Positions 1 through 5,685 of a stretch of 5,706 nucleotides of DNA are shown one piece after another. The first letter of the stretch is position 1. Each line of letters begins with the position of its first letter. A program made the position numbers and the translations under genes. This DNA is from Rubrivivax sp. Lineage in GTDB: Bacteria; Pseudomonadota; Gammaproteobacteria; Burkholderiales; Burkholderiaceae_C. The stretch covers positions 1-5,706 of the forward strand of contig JAIXSD010000365.1 in assembly GCA_027484885.1 (NCBI GenBank). Direction: 5' to 3'. The notes under the pieces were generated by a model. It did no database searches. It had not been told where the DNA came from and was given only the letters and a program-made list of their open reading frames with translations.

Positions 1-264
1 ACCTACAAAGGCCGCAAGCTCTACGGCGAGCTGACCATGAACATCCATGTGGACCACCGCGGCCGCGTGATCGAGACCGACATCGTCGCCTCCTCGGGCA
101 ACAACAACCTCGACCGCCGGGCCGTGGCCATCGTTCGCGCCGCCAGCCCTTTCGGCAATTTCAGCCAGGCCATGCGCAAGGGCGCCGAAGTGCTGGTCAT
201 CACCTCGCGCTTCCGCTTCACCCGCGAAGACGGCCTGGAAACCAGCTTGAGCCCGCAACCATGA
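1..264 (+). CDS. TonB-family protein, C-terminal domain (5' end missing)
   Basis: This is the 3' end of a gene that begins before the window; 87 codons are visible and the frame is open from base 1. The residues resemble the TonB C-terminal domain. [12 protein letters not shown] strand is followed by a basic turn ([11 protein letters not shown]), a short [12 protein letters not shown] segment matching the conserved 'SSG...LD.AA' helix start of the family, and a final strand ending in a run of R and F residues. In full-length members this domain lies in the periplasm and contacts outer-membrane receptors, using energy from ExbB/ExbD. The N-terminal anchor and proline-rich spacer, which would separate a true TonB from a TonB-like periplasmic protein, lie outside the window. 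Its TGA overlaps the aroE ATG (ATGA), so the two are probably cotranscribed and coupled. The family call is fairly sure. The partner receptor and physiological role cannot be seen. Confidence 0.82.
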   Translation, partial: TYKGRKLYGELTMNIHVDHRGRVIETDIVASSGNNNLDRRAVAIVRAASPFGNFSQAMRKGAEVLVITSRFRFTREDGLETSLSPQP

Positions 265-1130
265 CTGCGCCTGCTATGGATCTGTATGCCGTGGCCGGCA
301 ACCCGGTGGCCCACAGCCGCTCGCCCGCCATCCACGCCCAGTTCGCCGCCCAGACCGGCCAGGCGCTGCGCTACGAGCGATTGCTCTGCCCGCTCGATGG
401 TTTTGCCGCGCACATCCAGGCCTTTGCCGCCGGTGGCGCGCGCGGCTGCAATATCACCGTGCCTTTCAAGTTTGAAGCCCATGCCCTCGCCTCACGCCTG
501 AGCGAGCGCGCCCGCCTGGCCGGCGCGGTCAACACCTTGCGCTTTGACACCGCGGCTGACGGCCGCCCCGACTGGTTCGGCGACAACACCGATGGCGCCG
601 GCCTGGTGCGCGACATCGAGCACAACGCCGGCCGCCGCCTGGCTGGCCTGAACGTGCTGCTGCTAGGCGCCGGCGGCGCCTCGGCCGGCGTGCTGGGCAG
701 CCTGATCGCGGCCCAGCCGGCCGCCATCACCGTGGCCAACCGCAGCGTGGACAAGGCCGCCAGCTTGGTGGCCCAGCATGCCGACTGGGCGGCTCAGCAC
801 GGCGTGGACCTGCAAGCGCACAGCCTGCACGACTGCGGCAGCGGCTTCCAGGTCTTGATCAACGGCACCAGTGCCAGCCTGGCCGGCGCCGCCGTGCCGG
901 TGGCCGACGGTGTGCTGGCCCCCGGTGCCCTGGCGCTGGACATGATGTACGGCCCGGCCGCCGCGCCCTTCCTGGCCTGGGCCGCAGCCCAAGGCGCCGA
1001 GGGCCGCGATGGCCTGGGCATGCTGGTCGAGCAAGCGGCCGAGGCCTTTGCCCTGTGGCGCGGCGTCCGGCCGGACACCAGCCCGGTGCTGCAAGCGCTG
1101 CGCCAGGAACTGGCCGCCCCGCAGCCATGA
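261..1130 (+). CDS. aroE: Shikimate dehydrogenase (NADP+)
   Basis: AroE reduces 3-dehydroshikimate to shikimate with NADPH in the cytoplasm, the fourth step of the shikimate pathway. The 289-residue product has the expected order of parts. The substrate-binding domain opens with [17 protein letters not shown] (Ser19 and Ser21 of the SxS motif). The ITVPFK motif follows, with the catalytic lysine at Lys70, then Asn91 and GDNTDG with catalytic Asp111. The Rossmann domain has GAGGAS at 136-141 and an ANRS turn at 159-162 that contacts the NADP phosphate in relatives. The last part, [14 protein letters not shown], returns to the substrate domain. Length is slightly above the usual 270-285. ATG 261 overlaps the upstream stop as ATGA. 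A second ATG at 276 (Met6, MDLYAVAG) aligns better with the E. coli N-terminus, but neither start has a good ribosome binding site. I keep 261 because of the overlap. The stop overlaps the mtgA start in the same way. Confidence 0.96.
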   Translation: MTAPAMDLYAVAGNPVAHSRSPAIHAQFAAQTGQALRYERLLCPLDGFAAHIQAFAAGGARGCNITVPFKFEAHALASRLSERARLAGAVNTLRFDTAADGRPDWFGDNTDGAGLVRDIEHNAGRRLAGLNVLLLGAGGASAGVLGSLIAAQPAAITVANRSVDKAASLVAQHADWAAQHGVDLQAHSLHDCGSGFQVLINGTSASLAGAAVPVADGVLAPGALALDMMYGPAAAPFLAWAAAQGAEGRDGLGMLVEQAAEAFALWRGVRPDTSPVLQALRQELAAPQP

Positions 1131-1879
1131 AACCCTGGCGATTCCTCACCCGGCTGGCCGCCCTGCTGCTGCTGGGAGCGCTGGCCTTGCAGCTCTACTT
1201 TGCGGGCCGCATCGCCTTGATGAATGTGCTGGCGCCGCAGTCCACCACCTTCCAGCGGGCCGAGGCCTGGCGCATCCTCACCGAACAAGGCGCCCTGCCC
1301 TGGAGCCAGACCTGGGTCGATGGCGAGGCGATCTCGCCCCAGCTGCGCCGCGCGGTGATTGCCAGCGAGGACGCCAGCTTTGCCGAGCACAGCGGCGTGG
1401 ACTGGGACGCCCTGGAAAAAGCCTGGGAGCGCAACCAGCGCGCCCAGGCCAAGCAAGAGAAGAAACTCGCCCAGGCCAGCCCGGCAGCCAGCAAGGCGGC
1501 CAAGCCGGCCAAGGTGGTGGGCGGCTCCACCATCACCCAGCAGCTGGCCAAGAACCTGTTTCTCAGCGGCGAGCGCAATCTGGCGCGCAAGGGCCAGGAG
1601 TTCCTGATCACCTTCATGCTGGAAGGCCTGCTGAGCAAGCAGCGCATCCTCGACATCTATTTGAACAACGTCGAATGGGGCGAAGGCCTGTTCGGCGCCC
1701 AGGCGGCCGCCCGCCACTACTTCAGCCAGGACGCCAGCCGGCTCAGCGCCAACCAAGCCGCCCGCCTGGCCGTGATGCTGCCGGCGCCCAAGCGCTTTGA
1801 AAAACGCCCCGCATCGCCCTACGTGCTGTCGCGTGCTGCGACCATCGAAGCACGCATGCCCGCGGTTGAGCTACCCTGA
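1127..1879 (+). CDS. mtgA: Monofunctional biosynthetic peptidoglycan transglycosylase (GT51)
   Basis: MtgA polymerises lipid II into glycan strands at the outer face of the inner membrane. The 250-residue product starts with a short basic stretch and one membrane helix (about residues 8-28), then a periplasmic GT51 domain. Visible motifs are [14 protein letters not shown] with catalytic Glu81, [15 protein letters not shown] at 132-146, RKGQE with the second glutamate Glu158, [10 protein letters not shown] at 171-180, and the G.G.FG...AA..YF motif at 185-199. Between the first two motifs lies a Lys/Ala/Gln-rich stretch (about 103-130), some 20 residues longer than the matching part of E. coli MtgA. 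There is no transpeptidase domain, so this is the monofunctional type and not a class A penicillin-binding protein. The reading frame stays open upstream to an ATG at 1055, but the start at 1127 gives the normal N-terminus and an ATGA overlap with aroE. The next gene begins 5 bases after its stop. Confidence 0.95.
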   Translation: MKPWRFLTRLAALLLLGALALQLYFAGRIALMNVLAPQSTTFQRAEAWRILTEQGALPWSQTWVDGEAISPQLRRAVIASEDASFAEHSGVDWDALEKAWERNQRAQAKQEKKLAQASPAASKAAKPAKVVGGSTITQQLAKNLFLSGERNLARKGQEFLITFMLEGLLSKQRILDIYLNNVEWGEGLFGAQAAARHYFSQDASRLSANQAARLAVMLPAPKRFEKRPASPYVLSRAATIEARMPAVELP

Positions 1880-1884
1880 GCCCG

Positions 1885-2514
1885 ATGTCCAGCGAATCCA
1901 CCCTCAGCCAAGAAATCGCCGCCACCGCCGCCCGCCTGGTGGTGGAAGAAGGCCTGGAATACGGCCCGGCCAAGCAGCGCGCGCTGAAGGTGCTGGGCCT
2001 GAGCCGCAACGGCCGCGCCGCCCTGCCCAGCAATGAAGAGCTGGAAGACGAGGTGCGCGAGTACCTGGCCATCTTTTGCAGCGACACCCAACCGGCCGAG
2101 CTGCGCGCCCTGCGCGAGCTGGCGGCGCAGTGGATGACGCGGCTGGCCGAGTTCCGCCCCCACCTTTGCGGCGCCGTCTGGCGTGGCACGGCCACCCGGC
2201 TGAACAACATCCATCTGCAGCTCTACTGCGACGACAGCAAGGCCGCCGAGATCGCCCTGATCAATCTGGGCGTGGACTACGAGGTGGGCGCCAGCCATGA
2301 CGCCCGGGGCCGGCAGATCGATGTGCTCTCGCTGGCCGCGCCCTGCCGCGCCTTGCAGGAGCAGATCACCGTGCACCTGAGCATTCTGGATTTCGACGAC
2401 CTGCGCGGCGCCCTCAAGCTGGACAGCCGCGGGCGCAGCGAGCGCGGCGACCTGGCCGCCTTGCAGCGCCTGCTCGACGAACCCGACGACACCGAAAGCG
2501 AACACCAGCCATGA
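1885..2514 (+). CDS. Conserved protein of unknown function, possibly a degenerate nucleotidyltransferase fold
   Basis: I do not recognise a named family with certainty. The 209-residue product looks soluble and cytoplasmic, with no signal peptide or membrane segment, and is rich in charged residues. The first half looks helical: VVEEGLEYGPAKQRALKVLG, then an acidic helix EELEDEVREYLAIF, then ELRALRELAAQWMTRLAEF. The centre, GAVWRGTATRLNNIHLQLY (96-114), has the spacing of the G[ST]...SDIDL core of minimal nucleotidyltransferases. A later QIDVLSL strand (144-150) could supply the third acid of that fold, but Asn108 and His110 stand where two metal-binding acids would be. The tail is acidic and low in complexity. 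I recall similar unnamed proteins in Burkholderiales. The gene sits 5 bases after mtgA and overlaps the thioredoxin-like gene by ATGA, so it is clearly part of the operon. No strong ribosome binding site is seen. It is surely coding, judging by its length, codon use and tight junctions; the function is open. Confidence 0.8.
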   Translation: MSSESTLSQEIAATAARLVVEEGLEYGPAKQRALKVLGLSRNGRAALPSNEELEDEVREYLAIFCSDTQPAELRALRELAAQWMTRLAEFRPHLCGAVWRGTATRLNNIHLQLYCDDSKAAEIALINLGVDYEVGASHDARGRQIDVLSLAAPCRALQEQITVHLSILDFDDLRGALKLDSRGRSERGDLAALQRLLDEPDDTESEHQP

Positions 2515-3140
2515 GCAACCAGCCCCCCGCCCCCGACAGCGACACCCCGCCTGCCTCGCCCGTCTCCAGCGGCCGCCGCTGGGCCCTGCGCGCCCTGGCG
2601 GGCGCGGCCGGTCTGGGCGGCCTCTACCTGGGCATTCGCACCGCACCGCAAGCCCCCGCTCCGGCCGGCTCAACGCCAAGCGCCGCCCTGCCACCGGCAG
2701 GCGCAGCCAGCCTGCCGGCCGCCGAGACCGAGCTTTGGGCGGCCAGCTTCGAGCGCCCGGAAGGCGGCGAGCTGCGCCTGGCCGACTTCCGCGGCCAGAA
2801 GCTGCTGATCAATTTCTGGGCCACCTGGTGCCCGCCTTGCGTGAAAGAGCTGCCCGAGCTGGCCGAGTTCCAGCGCGAGTTCAAGGCCCAAGGCTGGCAG
2901 GTCATCGGCTTGGCGGTGGACGCCCCGACGCCGGTGCGCGCCTTCTTGCAAAAGCTGCCCCTGGACTTCCCCCAGGGCATGGCTGGATTGACCGGTACGC
3001 AATTGGCACGCACACTCGGCAACAGCCAGGGCGGCCTGCCTTTCAGCGTGGCGCTGGGCGCCGACGGGCTGATCCAGTGGCGCAAAACCGGCGCCACCAC
3101 CCTGGCCGAGCTGCGCGAACTGGCCGCCGGCAAGGCCTGA
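2511..3140 (+). CDS. TlpA-like membrane-anchored thiol-disulfide oxidoreductase
   Basis: A 209-residue protein with a thioredoxin fold of the TlpA/ResA type, which exchanges disulfides with client proteins in the periplasm. Residues 1-20 are rich in Pro, Ser and Asp. RR at 22-23 precedes one hydrophobic segment (about 25-42), so the protein is probably anchored with its N-terminus inside. A Pro/Ala-rich linker (about 45-72) leads to the thioredoxin domain. There the NFWATWCPPC active site places the redox cysteines at 107 and 110, VIGLAVDAP forms the following strand, and GGLPFSV carries the family's cis-proline at 177. The client cannot be read from the sequence. Genes of this type serve cytochrome c maturation, copper delivery or general reduction, and none of those partners is nearby. 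The twin arginine lacks the rest of a Tat motif (next residues WAL), so I do not call Tat export. Last gene of the operon; 199 bases separate it from aroQ. Confidence 0.9.
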   Translation: MSNQPPAPDSDTPPASPVSSGRRWALRALAGAAGLGGLYLGIRTAPQAPAPAGSTPSAALPPAGAASLPAAETELWAASFERPEGGELRLADFRGQKLLINFWATWCPPCVKELPELAEFQREFKAQGWQVIGLAVDAPTPVRAFLQKLPLDFPQGMAGLTGTQLARTLGNSQGGLPFSVALGADGLIQWRKTGATTLAELRELAAGKA

Positions 3141-3339
3141 ATTTCCTCGCCGGCGACCCTGATGCCCGGTGCCAGCGCGGCAGGCGGCCCTGTTCAGGCA
3201 AGCGCAATTGCGCCAAAGGGTCAAGCAAATTATTTACGCCGAGCTGCGGCGATCGGCCCCTAAAACGCGTAAAGTCCGGCCTTTTCCGTTTCTAGTGTCC
3301 CGGCTCTAATCCAGCCACGGACCGCCAAGGCCCTCGCCG
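3141..3339 (+). promoter_or_regulatory. Intergenic region between the tlpA-like gene and aroQ, likely promoter region
   Basis: This 199-base stretch is the only sizeable non-coding DNA in the window and must hold the promoter of the aroQ-accB-accC operon unless transcription reads through from upstream. Its first 60 bases are G+C-rich and look unstructured. From about 3220 to 3300 it is richer in A and T. One possible sigma-70 pair is TTGCGC (3208-3213) and TATTTA (3231-3236) with a 17-base spacer, but each hexamer matches only three of six consensus positions. A second -10-like hexamer, TAAAGT (3270-3275), matches four of six but has no fitting -35. I see no clear rho-independent terminator for the upstream operon. 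AAGG at 3327-3330, nine bases before the aroQ ATG, is a plausible weak ribosome binding site. The region is a firm call as regulatory space; the exact promoter is a guess. Confidence 0.45.
3202..3213. repeat. Perfect 12-base palindrome GCGCAATTGCGC
   Basis: GCGCAATTGCGC equals its own reverse complement over 12 bases and lies 127 bases upstream of the aroQ start codon. It covers the candidate -35 hexamer TTGCGC, a position where a dimeric regulator could act as repressor or activator. It could also be chance, since self-complementary GC-rich words are common in such DNA. No second copy is seen in this intergenic region. Confidence 0.4.
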
Positions 3340-3789
3340 ATGCAGATTCTTGTCATTCATGGACCCAACCTCAACCTCCTGGGAAGCCGGGAGCCGGGTG
3401 TGTATGGTTCGCGAACATTGGCGCAGATCGATGCTGATTTGCAGGAAATGGCGACCAATGCAGGGTATGGACTAAAATCCTTCCAAAGCAACCACGAAGG
3501 CGCCCTGGTGGATCGCATCCAGGCCGCCGCGCAGGACGGCAGCCGCTTCATCATCATCAACCCGGCCGCCTACACGCACACCAGCGTGGCCATTCGTGAT
3601 GCGCTGGCCGCCGTGGCCCTGCCTTTCATCGAAGTCCATCTGTCCAACGTTCACAAACGCGAAGCGTTCCGCCACCACAGTTATCTGTCCGACCTCGCGG
3701 TCGGCGTGATCTGCGGTCTGGGCGCGCAGGGCTACCAACTGGCCCTGAGCTACGCCATGACACAGCTGCAGCAGCACCCGCAGCCCTGA
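3340..3789 (+). CDS. aroQ: 3-dehydroquinate dehydratase, type II
   Basis: AroQ removes water from 3-dehydroquinate to give 3-dehydroshikimate, the third step of the shikimate pathway and the one just before AroE. The 149-residue length is typical of type II enzymes, which form cytoplasmic dodecamers. Conserved parts are GPNLNLLG at 8-15; Arg17 and the catalytic Tyr22 on the mobile lid (SREPGVYG); [10 protein letters not shown] at 49-58; [10 protein letters not shown] with Asn74 and the general-acid candidate His80; [17 protein letters not shown] with His100 and Arg111; and a [11 protein letters not shown] end. The start at 3340 gives the standard [10 protein letters not shown] N-terminus, with AAGG nine bases upstream. 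The first roughly 50 codons use GGA, CTA, AAA and GCA far more than the rest of the gene or its neighbours. A hairpin terminator follows the stop, and accB begins 72 bases after it. Synteny with accB and accC is widespread in Beta- and Gammaproteobacteria. Confidence 0.97.
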   Translation: MQILVIHGPNLNLLGSREPGVYGSRTLAQIDADLQEMATNAGYGLKSFQSNHEGALVDRIQAAAQDGSRFIIINPAAYTHTSVAIRDALAAVALPFIEVHLSNVHKREAFRHHSYLSDLAVGVICGLGAQGYQLALSYAMTQLQQHPQP

Positions 3790-3801
3790 GTCGTCGAGGG
3801 T

Positions 3802-3828
3802 GGCGGCTCACAAAGCCGCCTTTGTTTT
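3802..3828 (+). terminator. Rho-independent terminator or attenuator between aroQ and accB
   Basis: The stem GGCGGCT (3802-3808) pairs perfectly with AGCCGCC (3814-3820) around the 5-base loop CACAA, and TTTGTTTT follows at once (3821-3828). The 7-base-pair stem has six G-C pairs, and the T-tract is interrupted by one G. This is a standard intrinsic terminator on the + strand, 12 bases after the aroQ stop and 33 bases before the accB start. Because no good promoter lies between it and accB, it probably works as a partial terminator that lowers accBC transcription relative to aroQ. Confidence 0.8.
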
Positions 3829-3850
3829 CCAACAATAAATATCAATCGCT

Positions 3851-3856
3851 GGAGAA
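3851..3856 (+). promoter_or_regulatory. Ribosome binding site of accB
   Basis: GGAGAA lies with its GGAG core seven bases before the accB ATG at 3862, in an A+T-rich stretch (about 3821-3860) that should be open in the mRNA. It is among the two clearest Shine-Dalgarno sequences in the window and fixes the accB start. Most upstream genes, by contrast, rely on stop/start overlap. Confidence 0.75.
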
Positions 3857-3861
3857 ATTCT

Positions 3862-4326
3862 ATGGATCTGCGCAAGCTCAAGACCCTGATCGATTTGGTG
3901 TCCGAGTCGAATATTTCTGAACTCGAAATCACCGAAGCCGATGGCAAGGTCCGCATCGTCAAGTCGGACGGCTCGGTGGCCGTGCCCATGATGATGGCCG
4001 CGCCCGCCGCCGCGCCAGTGGCTGCCGCCCCTGTGGCCGCAGCCCCGGTGGCCGCCGCACCGGCCGCGCCTGTCGCAGCTCCGGCCGAAACCGGCCATGT
4101 GGTGAAGTCGCCCATGGTCGGCACCTTCTACCGCGCCTCCGGCCCGAACGCCAAACCCTTCGCCGAAGTCGGTCAGCCGATCAAGGAAGGCTCGCCGATC
4201 TGCATCATCGAAGCGATGAAGATCATGAACGAGATCGATGCCGACTTCAGCGGCACGATCACCAAGGTGCTGTGCGAAAACGGCCAGCCCGTCGAATTCG
4301 GTCAACCCTTGTTCGTCATCGAATAA
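3862..4326 (+). CDS. accB: Biotin carboxyl carrier protein of acetyl-CoA carboxylase
   Basis: AccB carries the covalently bound biotin that AccC carboxylates and that the AccA/AccD carboxyltransferase uses to make malonyl-CoA, in the cytoplasm. The 154-residue protein has three parts. An N-terminal segment ([13 protein letters not shown]..., 1-40) mediates assembly with biotin carboxylase in E. coli. An Ala/Pro/Val linker spans about 46-76. The C-terminal biotinyl domain (about 79-154) contains [10 protein letters not shown], a 'thumb' segment near 93-100 as in the E. coli protein, and EAMKIMNEI with the biotinylated Lys120. It ends in [14 protein letters not shown], very close to the E. coli end. 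The linker holds three consecutive PVAAA units. A clear GGAG site precedes the ATG, and accC follows after nine bases. In E. coli AccB represses its own operon; nothing here shows whether that holds in this organism. AccA and AccD are not in the window. Confidence 0.97.
   Translation: MDLRKLKTLIDLVSESNISELEITEADGKVRIVKSDGSVAVPMMMAAPAAAPVAAAPVAAAPVAAAPAAPVAAPAETGHVVKSPMVGTFYRASGPNAKPFAEVGQPIKEGSPICIIEAMKIMNEIDADFSGTITKVLCENGQPVEFGQPLFVIE
4015..4059 (+). repeat. Three PVAAA units in the accB linker
   Basis: Residues 52-66 of AccB are PVAAA three times in a row, each encoded by 15 bases. The units differ at several third codon positions (CCA/CCT/CCG for proline, GCT/GCC/GCA for alanine). The repeat is therefore kept at the protein level and is not a fresh DNA duplication. 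Ala/Pro linkers of this kind are normal in biotinyl and lipoyl carriers and allow the carrier domain to swing between active sites. Confidence 0.7.
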
Positions 4327-4329
4327 GGA
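4325..4329 (+). promoter_or_regulatory. Ribosome binding site of accC
   Basis: AAGGA starts inside the accB TAA stop codon and ends six bases before the accC ATG at 4336. Ribosomes finishing accB would be placed directly on it, which favours coupled and balanced synthesis of the two subunits that form one complex. Confidence 0.7.
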
Positions 4330-4335
4330 TTTGCG

Positions 4336-5685
4336 ATGTTCAAGAAGATTCTGATTGCGAACCGGGGGGAAATTGCCCTCCGGATTCAGCGCGCCTGCCG
4401 CGAGCTGGGCGTCAAGTCGGTGGTCGTCTACTCGGAAGCCGACCGCGATGCCAAGTATGTGAAGCTGGCCGATGAGGCCGTCTGCATCGGCCCCGCGCCT
4501 TCGTCGCAGAGCTACCTCAGCATGCCGGCCATTATCGCCACCGCCGAGGTGACCGATGCCGAAGCCATCCACCCCGGCTATGGCTTCCTGAGCGAGAACG
4601 CCGACTTTGCCGAGCGCGTGGAGCGCAGCGGCTTCACCTTCATCGGCCCGACGCCCGAGTCCATCCGCATGATGGGCGACAAGGTCTCGGCCAAGCAGGC
4701 CATGATCCGCGCTGGCGTGCCTTGCGTGCCCGGCTCGGACGGCGCCCTGCCCGAAGACCCGAAGGAGATCATCAAGATCGCCCGCGCCATCGGCTACCCG
4801 GTCATCATCAAGGCCGCAGGCGGCGGCGGTGGCCGTGGCATGCGCGTGGTGCACACCGAAGCGGCCCTGGTCAACGCGGTGCAGATGACCCGCACCGAAG
4901 CCGGCGCTGCCTTTGGCAACCCGCAGGTCTATATGGAGAAGTTCCTGGAGAACCCACGGCATGTGGAAATCCAGGTGCTGGCCGACGAGCACAAGAACGC
5001 CGTCTGGCTGGGCGAGCGCGATTGCTCCATGCAGCGCCGCCACCAGAAGATTCTGGAAGAAGCGCCGGCCCCCGGCATCCCGCGCCGCATCATCGAGAAG
5101 ATCGGTGACCGCTGCGCCGCGGCCTGCCGCAAGATGAACTACCGCGGCGCCGGTACCTTCGAGTTCCTGTACGAGAACGGCGAGTTCTATTTCATCGAAA
5201 TGAACACCCGCGTGCAGGTCGAGCATCCGGTGACGGAGCTGGTGACCGGCATCGACATCGTGCAGATGCAGATCAAGGTGGCGGCCGGCGAGAAGCTGCC
5301 CTTCACCCAGCGCAACATCACCATGCGCGGCCATTCGATCGAGTGCCGCATCAACGCGGAAGACCCCTTCAAGTTCACGCCGTCGCCGGGCCGCATCACC
5401 ATGTGGCACGCACCGGGCGGCCCGGGTGTGCGCGTGGATTCGCATGTCTACACCAACTACGTCGTGCCGCCGCACTACGACTCGATGATCGGCAAGATCA
5501 TCGTCCACGGCGACACCCGCGAGCAGGCCCTGGCCCGCATGCGCATCGCCCTGAGCGAGACGGTGGTGGAAGGCATCCAGACCAACATCCCGCTGCACCG
5601 CGAGCTGATGGTCGACGCCAAGTTCATTGAAGGCGGCACCAACATCCATTACCTCGAAGGCTGGATGAGCCAACACAAGCGATGA
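4336..5685 (+). CDS. accC: Biotin carboxylase subunit of acetyl-CoA carboxylase
   Basis: AccC uses ATP and bicarbonate to carboxylate the biotin on AccB, the first half-reaction of fatty acid synthesis. The 449-residue protein matches the length of the E. coli enzyme, and its key residues fall at the same numbers. The N-terminal domain starts with [14 protein letters not shown] (4-17) and includes [10 protein letters not shown] (79-88). The ATP-grasp domain has Lys116, Lys159 followed by the glycine-rich lid GGGGGRGM (162-169), His209, Gln233, Lys238, Glu276 and Glu288. The [16 protein letters not shown] block (287-301) carries Asn290, Arg292 and Glu296, and ECRINAEDP holds Arg338. No key residue is missing. 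The AAGGA site overlapping the accB stop sets the start at 4336. The TGA overlaps the next ATG at 5682, so the operon continues downstream. Free-standing AccC with separate AccB is the usual bacterial arrangement, unlike fused acyl-CoA carboxylases. Confidence 0.98.
   Translation: MFKKILIANRGEIALRIQRACRELGVKSVVVYSEADRDAKYVKLADEAVCIGPAPSSQSYLSMPAIIATAEVTDAEAIHPGYGFLSENADFAERVERSGFTFIGPTPESIRMMGDKVSAKQAMIRAGVPCVPGSDGALPEDPKEIIKIARAIGYPVIIKAAGGGGGRGMRVVHTEAALVNAVQMTRTEAGAAFGNPQVYMEKFLENPRHVEIQVLADEHKNAVWLGERDCSMQRRHQKILEEAPAPGIPRRIIEKIGDRCAAACRKMNYRGAGTFEFLYENGEFYFIEMNTRVQVEHPVTELVTGIDIVQMQIKVAAGEKLPFTQRNITMRGHSIECRINAEDPFKFTPSPGRITMWHAPGGPGVRVDSHVYTNYVVPPHYDSMIGKIIVHGDTREQALARMRIALSETVVEGIQTNIPLHRELMVDAKFIEGGTNIHYLEGWMSQHKR

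Noticed and set aside
1055..1126. Longer mtgA start at 1055
   Set aside because: It would add 24 residues ([11 protein letters not shown]...) ahead of a normal basic-plus-hydrophobic anchor and overlap aroE by 76 bases. ATG 1127 is the better start.
794..1756. A 320-codon open frame on the minus strand opposite aroE and mtgA
   Set aside because: Low-complexity Gly/Ala/Leu-rich product, no motifs, opposite well-supported genes. It is a composition artefact.
1819..2694. A 291-codon open frame on the minus strand opposite the unknown gene
   Set aside because: Its size made me ask which strand is coding. The plus-strand gene has the ATGA junction, operon position and helical amphipathic pattern, while the minus product is a Gly/Ala/Val/Gln-rich shadow.
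3251..3290. Possible terminator for the upstream operon (GGCC ... GGCC followed by TTTT)
   Set aside because: The stem is only four base pairs with a loop of about 19 bases, so it would not be stable enough.
2735..3295. A 186-codon plus-strand frame overlapping the tlpA-like gene and the intergenic region
   Set aside because: The product is Arg/Gly/Pro-rich without motifs and mostly overlaps the thioredoxin domain in another frame.
3821..3850. Promoter directly upstream of accB in the A+T-rich stretch
   Set aside because: TATCAA (3840-3845) resembles a -10 box, but no -35 fits at 15-19 bases and the transcript would start within the accB ribosome binding site.
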